Part shown: positions 40,201-49,395 of the stretch, in pieces
Layout of the letters: the number at the start of each line of letters is the position of its first letter
Numbering within the stretch: the first letter of the stretch is position 1
Assembly: GCF_011059145.1 (NCBI RefSeq)
Contig: NZ_JAALLT010000004.1
Span: 547,716 to 611,715, forward strand
Origin: Halalkalibaculum roseum
GTDB lineage: Bacteria > Bacteroidota > Rhodothermia > Balneolales > Balneolaceae
Length of the DNA stretch: 64,000 bases
Reading direction: 5' to 3'
Notes under the pieces: generated by a model
Databases searched by the model: none
What the model saw: the letters and a program-made list of their open reading frames with translations, nothing else
What the model was told of the DNA's origin: nothing
Translations under genes and position numbers: made by a program

Positions 40201-40612
40201 AACTACCTCCCTTATTTATTTTTTTAGGAAAAGCTCTCTCTTATTTCCCAGTGATGTTTAGATTATATATTTAACAATCAAATCACTGTTTTTCAAGGAT
40301 TTATTATGGTTATAGTACGTATAATTTTATACGGTATTTTTCATTAATTGGATAGATAAACTACACCCTCACTCGTTTTGTGGTCATAAAATTTGGAGGA
40401 ATGCTCATTATGTCCAGTTGGGGTATTATGGATGTAAGCTAATCGCAATTTATCGTCCGTTTTCCCAACTTAATATAATGGCTAAGTAAAACTTTGAATC
40501 TGGCATTAAAGCTGTGATCATAACTGAATATTAAAAGGATGAAATCATTTTGGATAAAAGTTTTATATATTCTAGACATGGCACTCCAAAATAGTTAAAC
40601 ACTCATACTTAC
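40201..40612. other. Intergenic region between divergent lipoprotein and Rrf2 genes
   Basis: About 410 AT-rich bases without a gene. It contains the Rrf2-type operator candidate at 40572-40589 and must hold the promoters of both neighbours. Confidence 0.5.
40572..40589 (-). promoter_or_regulatory. Putative Rrf2 operator before the first Rrf2 gene
   Basis: On the minus strand it reads TTGGA-N8-TCTAG, in the wider context ATTTTGGAG...ATGTCTAGAATA. This matches the sites before both ferredoxin genes (TTGGA/TTAGA-N8-TCTAA). It ends 23 bases before the Rrf2 ATG, a position fitting autorepression. Confidence 0.55.
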
Positions 40613-41065
40613 ATGTTTTCAACCTCTTGTGATTATGGTCTGCAGGCGATGCTCTACCTGGCACTGCATTATTCCGATGAAGAGAATATTGGCCTTAACA
40701 GCATTGTCGAAAAACTGGACATCCCCAAGCACTACCTTAGCAAGATACTTCAGGTACTGGTAAAACATAAATTGCTGGTATCCATGAAAGGTCCCAAAGG
40801 TGGATTCAGACTCAACCGCCCGCCCTCCGAAATCTCTCTTATTGAAATTGTTGAAGCTATTGACGGGTTGGATATTTTCAATGAGTGCGGCATTGGTTTT
40901 AAAAAATGCGACGACAAACATCCCTGTCCCATCCACCAGGAGTACAAGGAGATACGCAACAAAATACAGACCCTATTTGAAAACAAGACACTGGAAGAGC
41001 TCACCAAGGATGTAAAGAGCGGCGAAAGCATTGTATCACTGGGACACAAAGTGACTTCAAAATAG
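40613..41065 (+). CDS. Rrf2 family transcriptional regulator (copy 1)
   Basis: A 150-residue winged-helix regulator of the IscR/NsrR/RsrR group. The N-terminal DNA-binding part has the DYGLQAMLYLA start and LDIPKHYLSKILQVLVK recognition helix region, with the KGPKGGFRLNRPP wing. Three cysteines (CGIGFKKC and, five residues later, C) with spacing C-x6-C-x5-C are in the place of the iron-sulphur ligands of IscR, so it probably senses cluster status, oxygen or nitric oxide. A copy of its likely operator is right before the gene. Ferredoxin, PFOR and a second Rrf2 gene follow. Confidence 0.92.
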   Translation: MFSTSCDYGLQAMLYLALHYSDEENIGLNSIVEKLDIPKHYLSKILQVLVKHKLLVSMKGPKGGFRLNRPPSEISLIEIVEAIDGLDIFNECGIGFKKCDDKHPCPIHQEYKEIRNKIQTLFENKTLEELTKDVKSGESIVSLGHKVTSK

Positions 41066-41114
41066 CTCTCCAACATCTCATTTTCCGTTTCCATAAAACT
41101 TTAATTATTTAATT

Positions 41115-41132
41115 TTGGAGTTTTATGTCTAA
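41115..41132 (+). promoter_or_regulatory. Putative Rrf2 operator before ferredoxin 1
   Basis: TTGGA-N8-TCTAA within AATTTTGGAG...ATGTCTAATTATCTTA. The end is 70 bases from the ferredoxin ATG, exactly as for the site before ferredoxin 2. Confidence 0.6.
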
Positions 41133-41202
41133 TTATCTTATTATTCTTTTAGCTTCATGAATTAACAATACCTGCTATCCAAACATATAGCTGGAGGCTG
41201 TC

Positions 41203-41559
41203 ATGGCATTACGAATAACAGATGCCTGTATTAACTGCGGATATTGCATTGCTGAATGTCCGAATCAGGCTATTTACGAACCCGGTATGAAGTGGTCGCT
41301 GGCCGAAGGCACGCAGCTCCGAGGTGAGGTAAAGGTTGGCCGCAACAAGTTTCTGAATGCCGACCAATTGTACCCGCCGCTTTCCTACAACTTCCACTAT
41401 ATAGTACCTGAAAAATGCTCAGAGTGTATGGGAGTATTTGATGAGCCTCAATGCAACGTGGTGTGTCCTGACCCATTGAGTTTTAGAAAATTCAGAAACA
41501 ACGAAAAGTTAATTGACCTAATTCAAAAACAGTCCACACTGAATCTAGAGCTGATTTGA
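41203..41559 (+). CDS. 4Fe-4S dicluster-type ferredoxin (YfhL-like)
   Basis: A 118-residue ferredoxin. The first cluster motif is CINCGYCIAECPNQ and the second is CSECMGVFDEPQCNVVCPDP, with the insertion between Cys residues usual in YfhL-type ferredoxins. Its likely job is to carry electrons from PFOR or the 2-oxoacid oxidoreductase. It lies between two Rrf2 genes, with a putative Rrf2 operator 70 bases upstream, and has a paralogue at 47144. Confidence 0.92.
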   Translation: MALRITDACINCGYCIAECPNQAIYEPGMKWSLAEGTQLRGEVKVGRNKFLNADQLYPPLSYNFHYIVPEKCSECMGVFDEPQCNVVCPDPLSFRKFRNNEKLIDLIQKQSTLNLELI

Positions 41560-41801
41560 AGCAATACATTGACCCGGCGGACAGGTTAACCTGGCAATCG
41601 CCAAATCTTAATTTCAATCCTAACTGTTGATCAAACCTATTTGTGTGTATGGATGAGTGCGTAATTCACCTCCCTGTTGAAATAGTCATCATCAGTTCAA
41701 GGAATAGAACCATACAAAATCCGGTGCCTTACTGCATCCGTGATGCCTATGCATCACCTCTATGCCCGGTGGGCATTTAACATTAATGAATACACGATCC
41801 C

Positions 41802-42248
41802 ATGTTTTCTGCATCATGTCATTACGGTCTGCAAGCGATGTTTTATATCGCACTGCATTCGTCTGATGAGAAAAATGTGGATCTGAATAGAATTGCGGAG
41901 GAGAAAAAAATCCCAAAGCACTTCCTGAGCAAAATATTGCAGATGCTTGTCAAGGATAAATTACTGGTATCCATGAAAGGGCCGACCGGTGGCTACAAAT
42001 TAAGTCGCCCCGCAGATGAAATCACTCTGCTTGAAATCGTAGACGCCATAGACGGGCTTGACATTTTCGATCAATGCGGTATTGGCTTTAGAAAATGCAA
42101 TCCGGATAAACCCTGTCCCATCCACAATGATTACAAAAGAATCAGGGATCGGGTATACAGGCTTTTTGAGGATAAGACCCTGGTAAGCCTCAACGAAGAA
42201 ATTAAAAGCGGCAACAGCATGAGCAAAATCGTGGAACCCTCAGATTAG
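41802..42248 (+). CDS. Rrf2 family transcriptional regulator (copy 2)
   Basis: A 148-residue close paralogue of the regulator at 40613, with the same domain plan and the same cysteine pattern (CGIGFRKC then C after five residues). It begins MFSASCHYGLQAMFYIAL. It lies directly upstream of the PFOR gene (64-base gap), so it may be co-transcribed with it. I saw no operator of the TTRGA-N8-TCTAA type before it. Confidence 0.92.
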   Translation: MFSASCHYGLQAMFYIALHSSDEKNVDLNRIAEEKKIPKHFLSKILQMLVKDKLLVSMKGPTGGYKLSRPADEITLLEIVDAIDGLDIFDQCGIGFRKCNPDKPCPIHNDYKRIRDRVYRLFEDKTLVSLNEEIKSGNSMSKIVEPSD

Positions 42249-42312
42249 ATGACTCATCGTCGAAGTTTAAAGAATTCAACATACCATAATCGTGATATAA
42301 GAAGGTGAAATC

Positions 42313-45300
42313 GTGCAAAATCAACAAGTAACTATCGATGCAAATGAAGCGACAGCCTATGTTGCTCATAACCTAAGTGAGATTATTGCCATATACCCCA
42401 TAACACCTGCCTCACCGATGGGTGAGTGGGCTGACGAATGGAGCATGGCAACGAAAAAAAATATCTGGGGAACCATTCCTGATGTGGTGGAACTGCAGAG
42501 TGAAGGCGGCGCCGCAGGTGCCATGCATGGAGCTTTGCAGACGGGTGCCCTGACAACCACTTTCACCGCTTCCCAGGGATTGCTTCTGATGCTGCCAAAC
42601 CTATATAAGATAGCCGGCGAACTCACTCCCGCTGTTGTGCATGTGGCCTCAAGAACCGTTGCTACACATGCCCTCTCCATATTCGGTGACCACAGTGATT
42701 CCATGACGGCCCGCCTGGCAGGTATGGCCATGCTAAGCTCAAATAGTGTGCAGGAAGCGATGGATATGGCCATGATTGCTCATTCCGCTACCCTGCAGAC
42801 TCGCATTCCCTTTCTTCACTTTTTTGACGGTTTCAGAACTTCTCACGAGGTACAGAAAATTCATCAGATTCCTCTGGAAGTCATGTCAGACATGATTGAC
42901 CACGAATGGATTATTGAACATCGCAACCGAGCTCTCAAACCTGATAGCCCGGTGCTAAGAGGTACCGCCCAAAACCCGGACGTCTTTTTCCAGGCGAGGG
43001 AAACCGTTAATCAATACTATGACAACTGTCCGGGCATTGTACAGGAGCATATGGACAAATTTGCCGAGTTAACCGGAAGGACCTACCGCTTGTTCCAATA
43101 CCATGGACCAGAGGATGCCGAGCGTGTTATCATTCTGATGGGTTCGGGTGCCGAAACCGCACATGAGGCGGTAGATAAGCTGAATAAACAAGGCGAAAAA
43201 GTCGGACTCGTTAAAGTACGTCTTTTCAGACCTTTCAGCATGAATCACCTTATTCAAAGTCTGCCTGCAACCGTTAGGGGCATTGCAGTGCTGGACCGTA
43301 CCAAAGAACCCGGGAGTACAGGTGAGCCTCTTTATAATGACGTGATTGCCAGCCTTTATGAAAACCAAACGGAAGAGTGGAAGACTTTCGATACCAACCC
43401 AAGAGTCATAAACGGTCGGTTCGGACTCTCATCCAAGGAGTTTACTCCGCCCATGGTTAAACGAATTTTTGACGAATTAACCAAGAGTAAGCCTAAGAAT
43501 CATTTTACCATCGGAATAGAAGACGATATTACCCATACCAGTCTGGATTTCAATGTAAACGGACTGATGAGTACCGAGGATCGCTTTGAAGGACTCTTTT
43601 ACGGTCTTGGATCTGATGGGACAGTGAGTGCCAACAAGAATTCCATAAAAATAATCGGCGACAATACCGATTATTACGCTCAAGGATACTTTGTCTATGA
43701 TTCCAAGAAGTCCGGTGCAACGACGGTCTCGCACCTCCGCTTCGGTCCCGATCCTATCCGATCCGCCTATTTGATACATGAAGCCAACTTTGTGGCTTGT
43801 CACCAGTTTCAGTTCCTGGACAGGTTTGATATGCTTGAAAAAGCCCAAAAGGGGGCAACCTTCCTGTTAAATGCCCCGCTAGAGCCTGAAGAGGTATGGG
43901 ATAATCTACCCGAAAAGGTTCAACGCCGGATTATTGAAAAGGATCTCAACTTCTACAGTATCGATGCTTACAAAGTAGCCCGTGAAAATGGCATGGGAAC
44001 CCGCATTAATACGGTCATGCAGACCTGTTTCTTTGCCATATCCGAAATACTGCCTAGAGAGGAAGCCATAAAATTGATTAAGGAAGGCATCAAGAAAGCA
44101 TACGGCAGTAAGGGCGAAGAGGTGTTGAAGAGCAACTATAGGGCTGTGGACAATTCCATAGAGAATCTGAATAAGATAGAGATTCCCGATAAGGTGACCT
44201 CCGATATTGATATGAGGCCTGCCGTTCCTAAAGAAGCACCCGAATATGTACAAAAAGTAATTGGAGAAATTATTGCAGGTAATGGCGATGACCTACCCGT
44301 AAGTGCTTTTGAACCTGACGGCACTTTCCCCACAGGTACTACCAAATGGGAAAAGAGGAATATCGCCCAGGAAATACCGGTGCTGGAACCCGATATCTGT
44401 ATACAATGCGGTAAATGTGCCTTGGTTTGCCCCCATGCAGTAATCCGTATGAAAGCATTTGACGAAGACCTGCTGGCCGGGGCTCCCGAGACCTTCAAAT
44501 ATATGGATGCACGCGGCCGGGAATGGCCGGATAATACCAAAGTCAGCATTCAGGTATCACCGGAGGATTGTACCGGATGTGAGTTGTGTGTGGAAGTCTG
44601 CCCGGTTAAGGACCGTAAGAAAGTGGGAAGAAAAGCCCTCAATATGGCAGAAATTCAGCCGCTGATTGAACAGGAGAAAGAAAACTGGGATTTCTTCCTG
44701 TCACTTCCTGAGTATGATCGCTCGGAACTGAAACAGGAAACCGTAAAAGGTTCGCAATTCCTCGAACCCTTGTTTGAATTTTCAGGGGCCTGCGCCGGCT
44801 GCGGTGAAACACCCTATATCAAATTGATCACCCAGTTATTCGGTGATCGGATGATTATTGCCAATGCCACCGGTTGTTCATCTATATATGGCGGGAATTT
44901 ACCGGCTACACCGTATACCACAAACAGCCAGGGACTAGGTCCTGCGTGGTCTAATTCACTTTTTGAAGATAACGCGGAATTCGGACTCGGCTTCCGGCTC
45001 ACCATAGACAAACAGGAGACACAGGCAAAAGAACTTCTCAATTCTTTAAACGGTGATATAGATCCACAGTTGAAGAAAGAGATTCTCAATGCTGATCAGA
45101 GCACCGAGCCGGGTATCTTTGAGCAGAGAGAACGTGTTGCAGAACTCAAAGAGCTACTCAAATCATCGGATAAGAAAGAAGCCAAGCTACTTTACAGCAT
45201 CGCCGACTACCTGGTGCGCAAAAGCGTCTGGATCTTCGGAGGTGACGGATGGGCTTACGATATCGGTTATGGGGGACTTGATCACGTGCTGGCCAGCGGC

Positions 45301-45903
45301 CGGGATGTGAACATACTGGTCATGGATACCGAAGTATACTCCAATACCGGGGGACAGTGTTCTAAAGCAACGCCACTGGGTGCGGTAGCAAAATTTGCTG
45401 CTGCCGGTAAGCGCACCTCCAAAAAGGACCTTGGACTAATGTCTGTTTCTTCAGGCGGAGCTTATGTGGCACGTGTTGCACTCGGCTCCAGTGATATGCA
45501 AACCATGAAAGCCATACTGGAGGCCGAAAGATACCCGGGTCCATCCATTATCATTGCATACAGCCATTGTATAGCCCACGGTTATGACATGAAATTCGGA
45601 CTCAACCAGCAGAAACTGGCTGTTGACTCCGGCTACTGGCCCTTGTTCCGATTCGATCCTACGAAGATTGACAAGAATGAGAATCCCTTCCAACTGGATT
45701 CAAAGCCACCCAAAATTCCTCTTGAGGACTACGCCTATAATGAGATGCGTTACCTGATGCTTTCAAAATCCAAGCCGCAGGTAGCCAAAGATCTTATGAA
45801 TCATGCACAAAAAGATGTGAAGGAGCAGTGGAAGATCTACGAGCGTATGGAAGCACTCTTCGAGCCGAATGGAACAGCGACTGAAAAGGAGCCGCAGGAT
45901 TAA
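42313..45903 (+). CDS. nifJ: Pyruvate:ferredoxin (flavodoxin) oxidoreductase, single-chain
   Basis: Converts pyruvate and CoA to acetyl-CoA, CO2 and reduced ferredoxin, using thiamine diphosphate. At 1196 residues it is the fused homodimeric type: an N-terminal pyrimidine-binding domain (ITPASPMGEW), domains II-III, the gamma domain, an inserted 2[4Fe-4S] domain (CIQCGKCALVCP at about residues 697-708 and CTGCELCVEVCP at about 754-765), and the C-terminal TPP domain (GACAGCGETPY, NATGCSSIYGG, GGDGWAYDIGYGG). Starts at GTG with GAAGGTG upstream. It is followed by a DHOD-like gene, a common neighbour. This enzyme is oxygen-sensitive in many bacteria, which makes the flanking iron-sulphur-type regulators meaningful. 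Confidence 0.96.
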   Translation: MQNQQVTIDANEATAYVAHNLSEIIAIYPITPASPMGEWADEWSMATKKNIWGTIPDVVELQSEGGAAGAMHGALQTGALTTTFTASQGLLLMLPNLYKIAGELTPAVVHVASRTVATHALSIFGDHSDSMTARLAGMAMLSSNSVQEAMDMAMIAHSATLQTRIPFLHFFDGFRTSHEVQKIHQIPLEVMSDMIDHEWIIEHRNRALKPDSPVLRGTAQNPDVFFQARETVNQYYDNCPGIVQEHMDKFAELTGRTYRLFQYHGPEDAERVIILMGSGAETAHEAVDKLNKQGEKVGLVKVRLFRPFSMNHLIQSLPATVRGIAVLDRTKEPGSTGEPLYNDVIASLYENQTEEWKTFDTNPRVINGRFGLSSKEFTPPMVKRIFDELTKSKPKNHFTIGIEDDITHTSLDFNVNGLMSTEDRFEGLFYGLGSDGTVSANKNSIKIIGDNTDYYAQGYFVYDSKKSGATTVSHLRFGPDPIRSAYLIHEANFVACHQFQFLDRFDMLEKAQKGATFLLNAPLEPEEVWDNLPEKVQRRIIEKDLNFYSIDAYKVARENGMGTRINTVMQTCFFAISEILPREEAIKLIKEGIKKAYGSKGEEVLKSNYRAVDNSIENLNKIEIPDKVTSDIDMRPAVPKEAPEYVQKVIGEIIAGNGDDLPVSAFEPDGTFPTGTTKWEKRNIAQEIPVLEPDICIQCGKCALVCPHAVIRMKAFDEDLLAGAPETFKYMDARGREWPDNTKVSIQVSPEDCTGCELCVEVCPVKDRKKVGRKALNMAEIQPLIEQEKENWDFFLSLPEYDRSELKQETVKGSQFLEPLFEFSGACAGCGETPYIKLITQLFGDRMIIANATGCSSIYGGNLPATPYTTNSQGLGPAWSNSLFEDNAEFGLGFRLTIDKQETQAKELLNSLNGDIDPQLKKEILNADQSTEPGIFEQRERVAELKELLKSSDKKEAKLLYSIADYLVRKSVWIFGGDGWAYDIGYGGLDHVLASGRDVNILVMDTEVYSNTGGQCSKATPLGAVAKFAAAGKRTSKKDLGLMSVSSGGAYVARVALGSSDMQTMKAILEAERYPGPSIIIAYSHCIAHGYDMKFGLNQQKLAVDSGYWPLFRFDPTKIDKNENPFQLDSKPPKIPLEDYAYNEMRYLMLSKSKPQVAKDLMNHAQKDVKEQWKIYERMEALFEPNGTATEKEPQD

Positions 45904-45936
45904 CATGAGACTGAAAATTTAAATAAGCATAAATCA

Positions 45937-46944
45937 ATGAACTTAGAAACTACATACCTTGGCCTGACCTTAAAAAACCCTCTGGTTCCCTCGGCCTCCC
46001 CGTTATCTACCGAAGTAGACTACGTCAAAAAAATGGAAGATGCCGGTGCTTCAGCAGTGGTGATGTATTCTTTATTCGAAGAGCAGATTACAAAAGAAAA
46101 TATTGCGCTGGACCATTTTTTAACGCACGCCAACGAAGGCTATGCAGAAGCACTGAGCTATTTCCCTGACCCCGGGGTGTATCACAACCTAAATGCGGAA
46201 GATTATTTGACTCATATCCGGAAGCTCAAAGAGGCGGTTGATATACCTGTCATAGCAAGCCTAAACGGCGTTTCGGAAGGAGGCTGGATGTCTTATGCCG
46301 AAAAAATGGAACAGGCCGGTGCCGATGCCCTGGAACTAAATATCTACTATATCGCTGCAGATCCTAACCTCAGTGCGGAGGAGGTTGAGCAGAAATACAT
46401 CAATGATGTAAAGGCTGTGAAAAAGAACATCACAATCCCTGTGGCAGTAAAGCTGGCACCCTATTTCAGTGCCTTTGCAAATATGGCTGTCCGCCTGGAA
46501 AAAGCAGGAGCTGACGGACTGGTGCTGTTCAATCGCTTTTACCAGCCGGATTTTGACCTCGATGAGTTTGAAGTGGAACCCAGCCTTGAGCTGAGTAGCA
46601 GCTTTGAAAAAAGACTCCCCCTGCGATGGATTGCGATGCTTCGACCCCATTTGAAAGGCAGCCTCGCAGCTACTTCGGGTATTCATACTGCCGAAGATGT
46701 CATTAAGATGCTATTGGCAGGTGCCGATGTGGCAATGATGGCTTCAGTACTGCTCAAAAATGGAATAGGAACGCTCCGTGACATAACAGAAGGAATCAAA
46801 GAATTCATGGAAGAAAAAGAATACGAGTCTGTCTCTGAAATGAAAGGAGCCATGAGTTCATCTTCGATCGGAGATCCTTCAAAATTTGAACGTGCCAATT
46901 ATATCAAGACCCTTCAGGGATTCACTATGGAGGATATCACCTAG
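45937..46944 (+). CDS. Dihydroorotate dehydrogenase-like protein
   Basis: A 335-residue flavin-binding TIM-barrel protein. It opens TTYLGLTLKNPLVPSASPLS, with strand VAVKLAPYF and phosphate-binding GLVLFNR and ATSGIHT segments characteristic of the DHOD fold. Members of this subgroup sit next to PFOR genes and are not thought to be the main pyrimidine enzyme, so the substrate is left open. It starts 33 bases after nifJ and is probably co-transcribed. Confidence 0.88.
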   Translation: MNLETTYLGLTLKNPLVPSASPLSTEVDYVKKMEDAGASAVVMYSLFEEQITKENIALDHFLTHANEGYAEALSYFPDPGVYHNLNAEDYLTHIRKLKEAVDIPVIASLNGVSEGGWMSYAEKMEQAGADALELNIYYIAADPNLSAEEVEQKYINDVKAVKKNITIPVAVKLAPYFSAFANMAVRLEKAGADGLVLFNRFYQPDFDLDEFEVEPSLELSSSFEKRLPLRWIAMLRPHLKGSLAATSGIHTAEDVIKMLLAGADVAMMASVLLKNGIGTLRDITEGIKEFMEEKEYESVSEMKGAMSSSSIGDPSKFERANYIKTLQGFTMEDIT

Positions 46945-47055
46945 ATGAATCCATACTTGTTTACCCTGCAAGGCGAAGTATCAACTACAGAACGTGAATT
47001 TTCCCAATTTTTTGATCCGGCATTTGTATCCAAACGCGAATTTAGCTACATTATT

Positions 47056-47073
47056 TTAGAGTTTTTTGTCTAA
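47056..47073 (+). promoter_or_regulatory. Putative Rrf2 operator before ferredoxin 2
   Basis: A perfect dyad TTAGA-N8-TCTAA within ATTTTAGAG...TTGTCTAAATATCTTA, nearly the same 29-base segment as before ferredoxin 1. It ends 70 bases before ATG. A weaker second copy, TTAGA-N8-TCTTA, follows at 47084-47101. Confidence 0.6.
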
Positions 47074-47143
47074 ATATCTTAAATTAGAATTAGTTCTCTT
47101 AAAACCTGTTTTCAACAACATATAATTCAAAAAGTACACTACC

Positions 47144-47494
47144 ATGTCATTACTGATTACTGATACCTGTATCAACTGTGCTGCATGTGAACCGGAATGC
47201 CCGAATCAGGCAATATATGAGCCCGGCGCGGAATGGTCTATGGCAGAAGGTACCAGCCTGCAAGGCACTGTTACCTTATTGAACGGAGATGAAGTGGATG
47301 CGGAAGAAATGCAGGAGCCTCTTTCGGATGACTTCTATTTCATCGTAGCTGATAAATGCACCGAATGCAAAGGTTTCCACGAAGAGGAACAGTGCATCGC
47401 GTTTTGTCCGGTACCGGAATGTATCATCGTCCATCCCGATCATGAAGAATCGGAAGACCAGCTTTTGGAGCGGCAGTCATTCCTGCATAATTAA
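47144..47494 (+). CDS. 4Fe-4S ferredoxin (YfhL-like, copy 2)
   Basis: A 116-residue paralogue of the ferredoxin at 41203, with cluster motifs CINCAACEPECPNQ and CTECKGFHEEEQCIAFCPVPEC. It precedes the 2-oxoacid:ferredoxin oxidoreductase genes by 47 bases, so it is likely its electron acceptor and part of one operon with korAB. The acidic loop between the two motifs is slightly different from copy 1. Confidence 0.92.
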   Translation: MSLLITDTCINCAACEPECPNQAIYEPGAEWSMAEGTSLQGTVTLLNGDEVDAEEMQEPLSDDFYFIVADKCTECKGFHEEEQCIAFCPVPECIIVHPDHEESEDQLLERQSFLHN

Positions 47495-47541
47495 TATCGC
47501 CCAAAAGAGATAAAAAGATTCACCTTTAAAACCTGGAACCA

Positions 47542-49395
47542 ATGCCTTCTACCAAAACTAAACAGACCATGAGAAAAGCTGTCGTCCGTTTTTCCGGTGA
47601 CTCCGGGGATGGGATGCAGCTGACAGGAGAAATATTCTCGCAGTCTTCAGGTTCAGCCGGCAACGACCTGACGACCGTACCTGATTTTCCCGCCGAGATA
47701 AGGGCTCCCCAAGGTAGTATAGGCGGGGTTTCAAGTTTCCAAATTCAAATAGGCGGCACGGAAATCTATACCCCCGGTGATAAAGTGGATGTTCTTGTGG
47801 TAATGAACCCTGCCGCTCTTTCAGCCAACCTGAAATTCCTTAAATCGGGTGGGACCATTATTGCCGATAAGGATAACTTTAACAGGAAGTTTCTGAAGAA
47901 GGCAGACTATGAAGAGAACCCGTTGGAAGACAGCTCCCTTGACGATTACCAGGTTGTTGCCGCGCCGGCGACATCTCTTACCAAAGAGGCCCTAAAAGAT
48001 CTGGATCTGGACATGCAGTCGGTCACCCGAAGCAAAAATATGTTTGCATTGGGGGTTGTCTACCACCTTTTCAACCGACCTATTGAGCCTACTATTGATT
48101 TTTTTGAAAAAAAATTCAGTGGAAAACCCGATCTCATTCAGGCAAACATGCGGGCCCTGAAAGCCGGCTACTATTATGCGGAGAATACCGATGTCTTGCC
48201 GGCCTCGATTGTTATTCCTCCGGCTAATCTGCCTAAAGGGACCTACAGAAATATTGACGGAAACACCGCCATTGCGTGGGGCGCATTGGCAGCTGCTGAA
48301 AAAAGCGGTCGCAAGCTCTCCCTGTCTTCCTATCCTATCACCCCGGCATCAGAGATTCTTCACGAGGTCTCGGCCCGCAAGGATCTGGGTGCCATTGTGC
48401 TTCAGGCTGAAGATGAAATTGCCGCTGTCTGTGCAGCAATTGGAGCCGCATACGCAGGTAATCTCTCGATAACCAGTACCTCAGGCCCCGGGATCTCACT
48501 TAAAACCGAAGCGATGGGTCTCGCAGTTATTGCAGAGTTGCCGCTCGTGGTCATCAATGTTCAGAGATCAGGTCCGTCAACCGGCCTGCCGACCAAAACG
48601 GAACAGGCTGACCTTTTGCAGGCACTATACGGACGTCACGGGGAAGCCCCGATTGTAGTTCTGGCTGCCAGTTCTCCTGATGACTGCTTTTACTACAGTT
48701 ACCAGGCGTGCAGACTGGCCATGGAACACATGACCCCGGTTGTACTACTCTCTGATTCTTACCTTGCCAGCGGCAAAAGTCCGTGGCGAATCCCTGATTT
48801 GGGTGAACTGCCGGATATTACCATTCCCGAATATACCGGCACGCCGGAAGAATGGGCTCCTTACTTAAGACAGCCCGAATACCTCAATCGATACTGGAAG
48901 GTCCCCGGCGAAAAAGGTTTTGAACACCGCATCGGCGGTCTTGAAAAAGAAGATATTTCGGGCCACCTGACCTATGACCCTGAAAACCATGAGAAAATGG
49001 TACAGATCCGTCAGAAAAAGGTTGATCTCATTGCCAATAAACTACCTAAACAGGAAGTTTCCGGGGCCCAATCCGGAGAATTACTGGTCGTTGGATGGGG
49101 TAGTACCTACGGTGCTATCAATTCTGCCATTATGGAATTGCTTGAAGAGGGCTACGAAAATATCGGCTTTACACATTTCAATTATATCAGTCCGCTACCG
49201 GGCAATACGGCTGAAATATTTGACCGTTTTGACCGCGTCCTGGTCTGTGAATTGAATAACGGACAGTTTGTGAAATACCTGAGATCCACCCTACCGGATT
49301 ATGAATATGTACAGTTTAACAAGAATCAGGCCCAGCCATTTTTCACATCCGAAATTAAATCCAAGATTTACAAGACACTCGAGGTTGAGTTATGA
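47542..49395 (+). CDS. korA: 2-oxoacid:ferredoxin oxidoreductase, fused gamma-alpha subunit
   Basis: Larger subunit of a 2-oxoglutarate (or other 2-oxoacid):ferredoxin oxidoreductase. At 617 residues the gamma domain (FSGDSGDGMQLTGEIFSQ to about residue 190) is fused to the alpha domain, which shows YPITPASEILHEVS and the TSGPGISLKTEAMGLA substrate/CoA segment. It works with the beta subunit encoded by the next gene, whose ATG overlaps its stop (ATGA). With PFOR and citrate synthase it supplies carbon and reduced ferredoxin. 2-oxoglutarate is the likely substrate from family resemblance. Confidence 0.93.
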   Translation: MPSTKTKQTMRKAVVRFSGDSGDGMQLTGEIFSQSSGSAGNDLTTVPDFPAEIRAPQGSIGGVSSFQIQIGGTEIYTPGDKVDVLVVMNPAALSANLKFLKSGGTIIADKDNFNRKFLKKADYEENPLEDSSLDDYQVVAAPATSLTKEALKDLDLDMQSVTRSKNMFALGVVYHLFNRPIEPTIDFFEKKFSGKPDLIQANMRALKAGYYYAENTDVLPASIVIPPANLPKGTYRNIDGNTAIAWGALAAAEKSGRKLSLSSYPITPASEILHEVSARKDLGAIVLQAEDEIAAVCAAIGAAYAGNLSITSTSGPGISLKTEAMGLAVIAELPLVVINVQRSGPSTGLPTKTEQADLLQALYGRHGEAPIVVLAASSPDDCFYYSYQACRLAMEHMTPVVLLSDSYLASGKSPWRIPDLGELPDITIPEYTGTPEEWAPYLRQPEYLNRYWKVPGEKGFEHRIGGLEKEDISGHLTYDPENHEKMVQIRQKKVDLIANKLPKQEVSGAQSGELLVVGWGSTYGAINSAIMELLEEGYENIGFTHFNYISPLPGNTAEIFDRFDRVLVCELNNGQFVKYLRSTLPDYEYVQFNKNQAQPFFTSEIKSKIYKTLEVEL

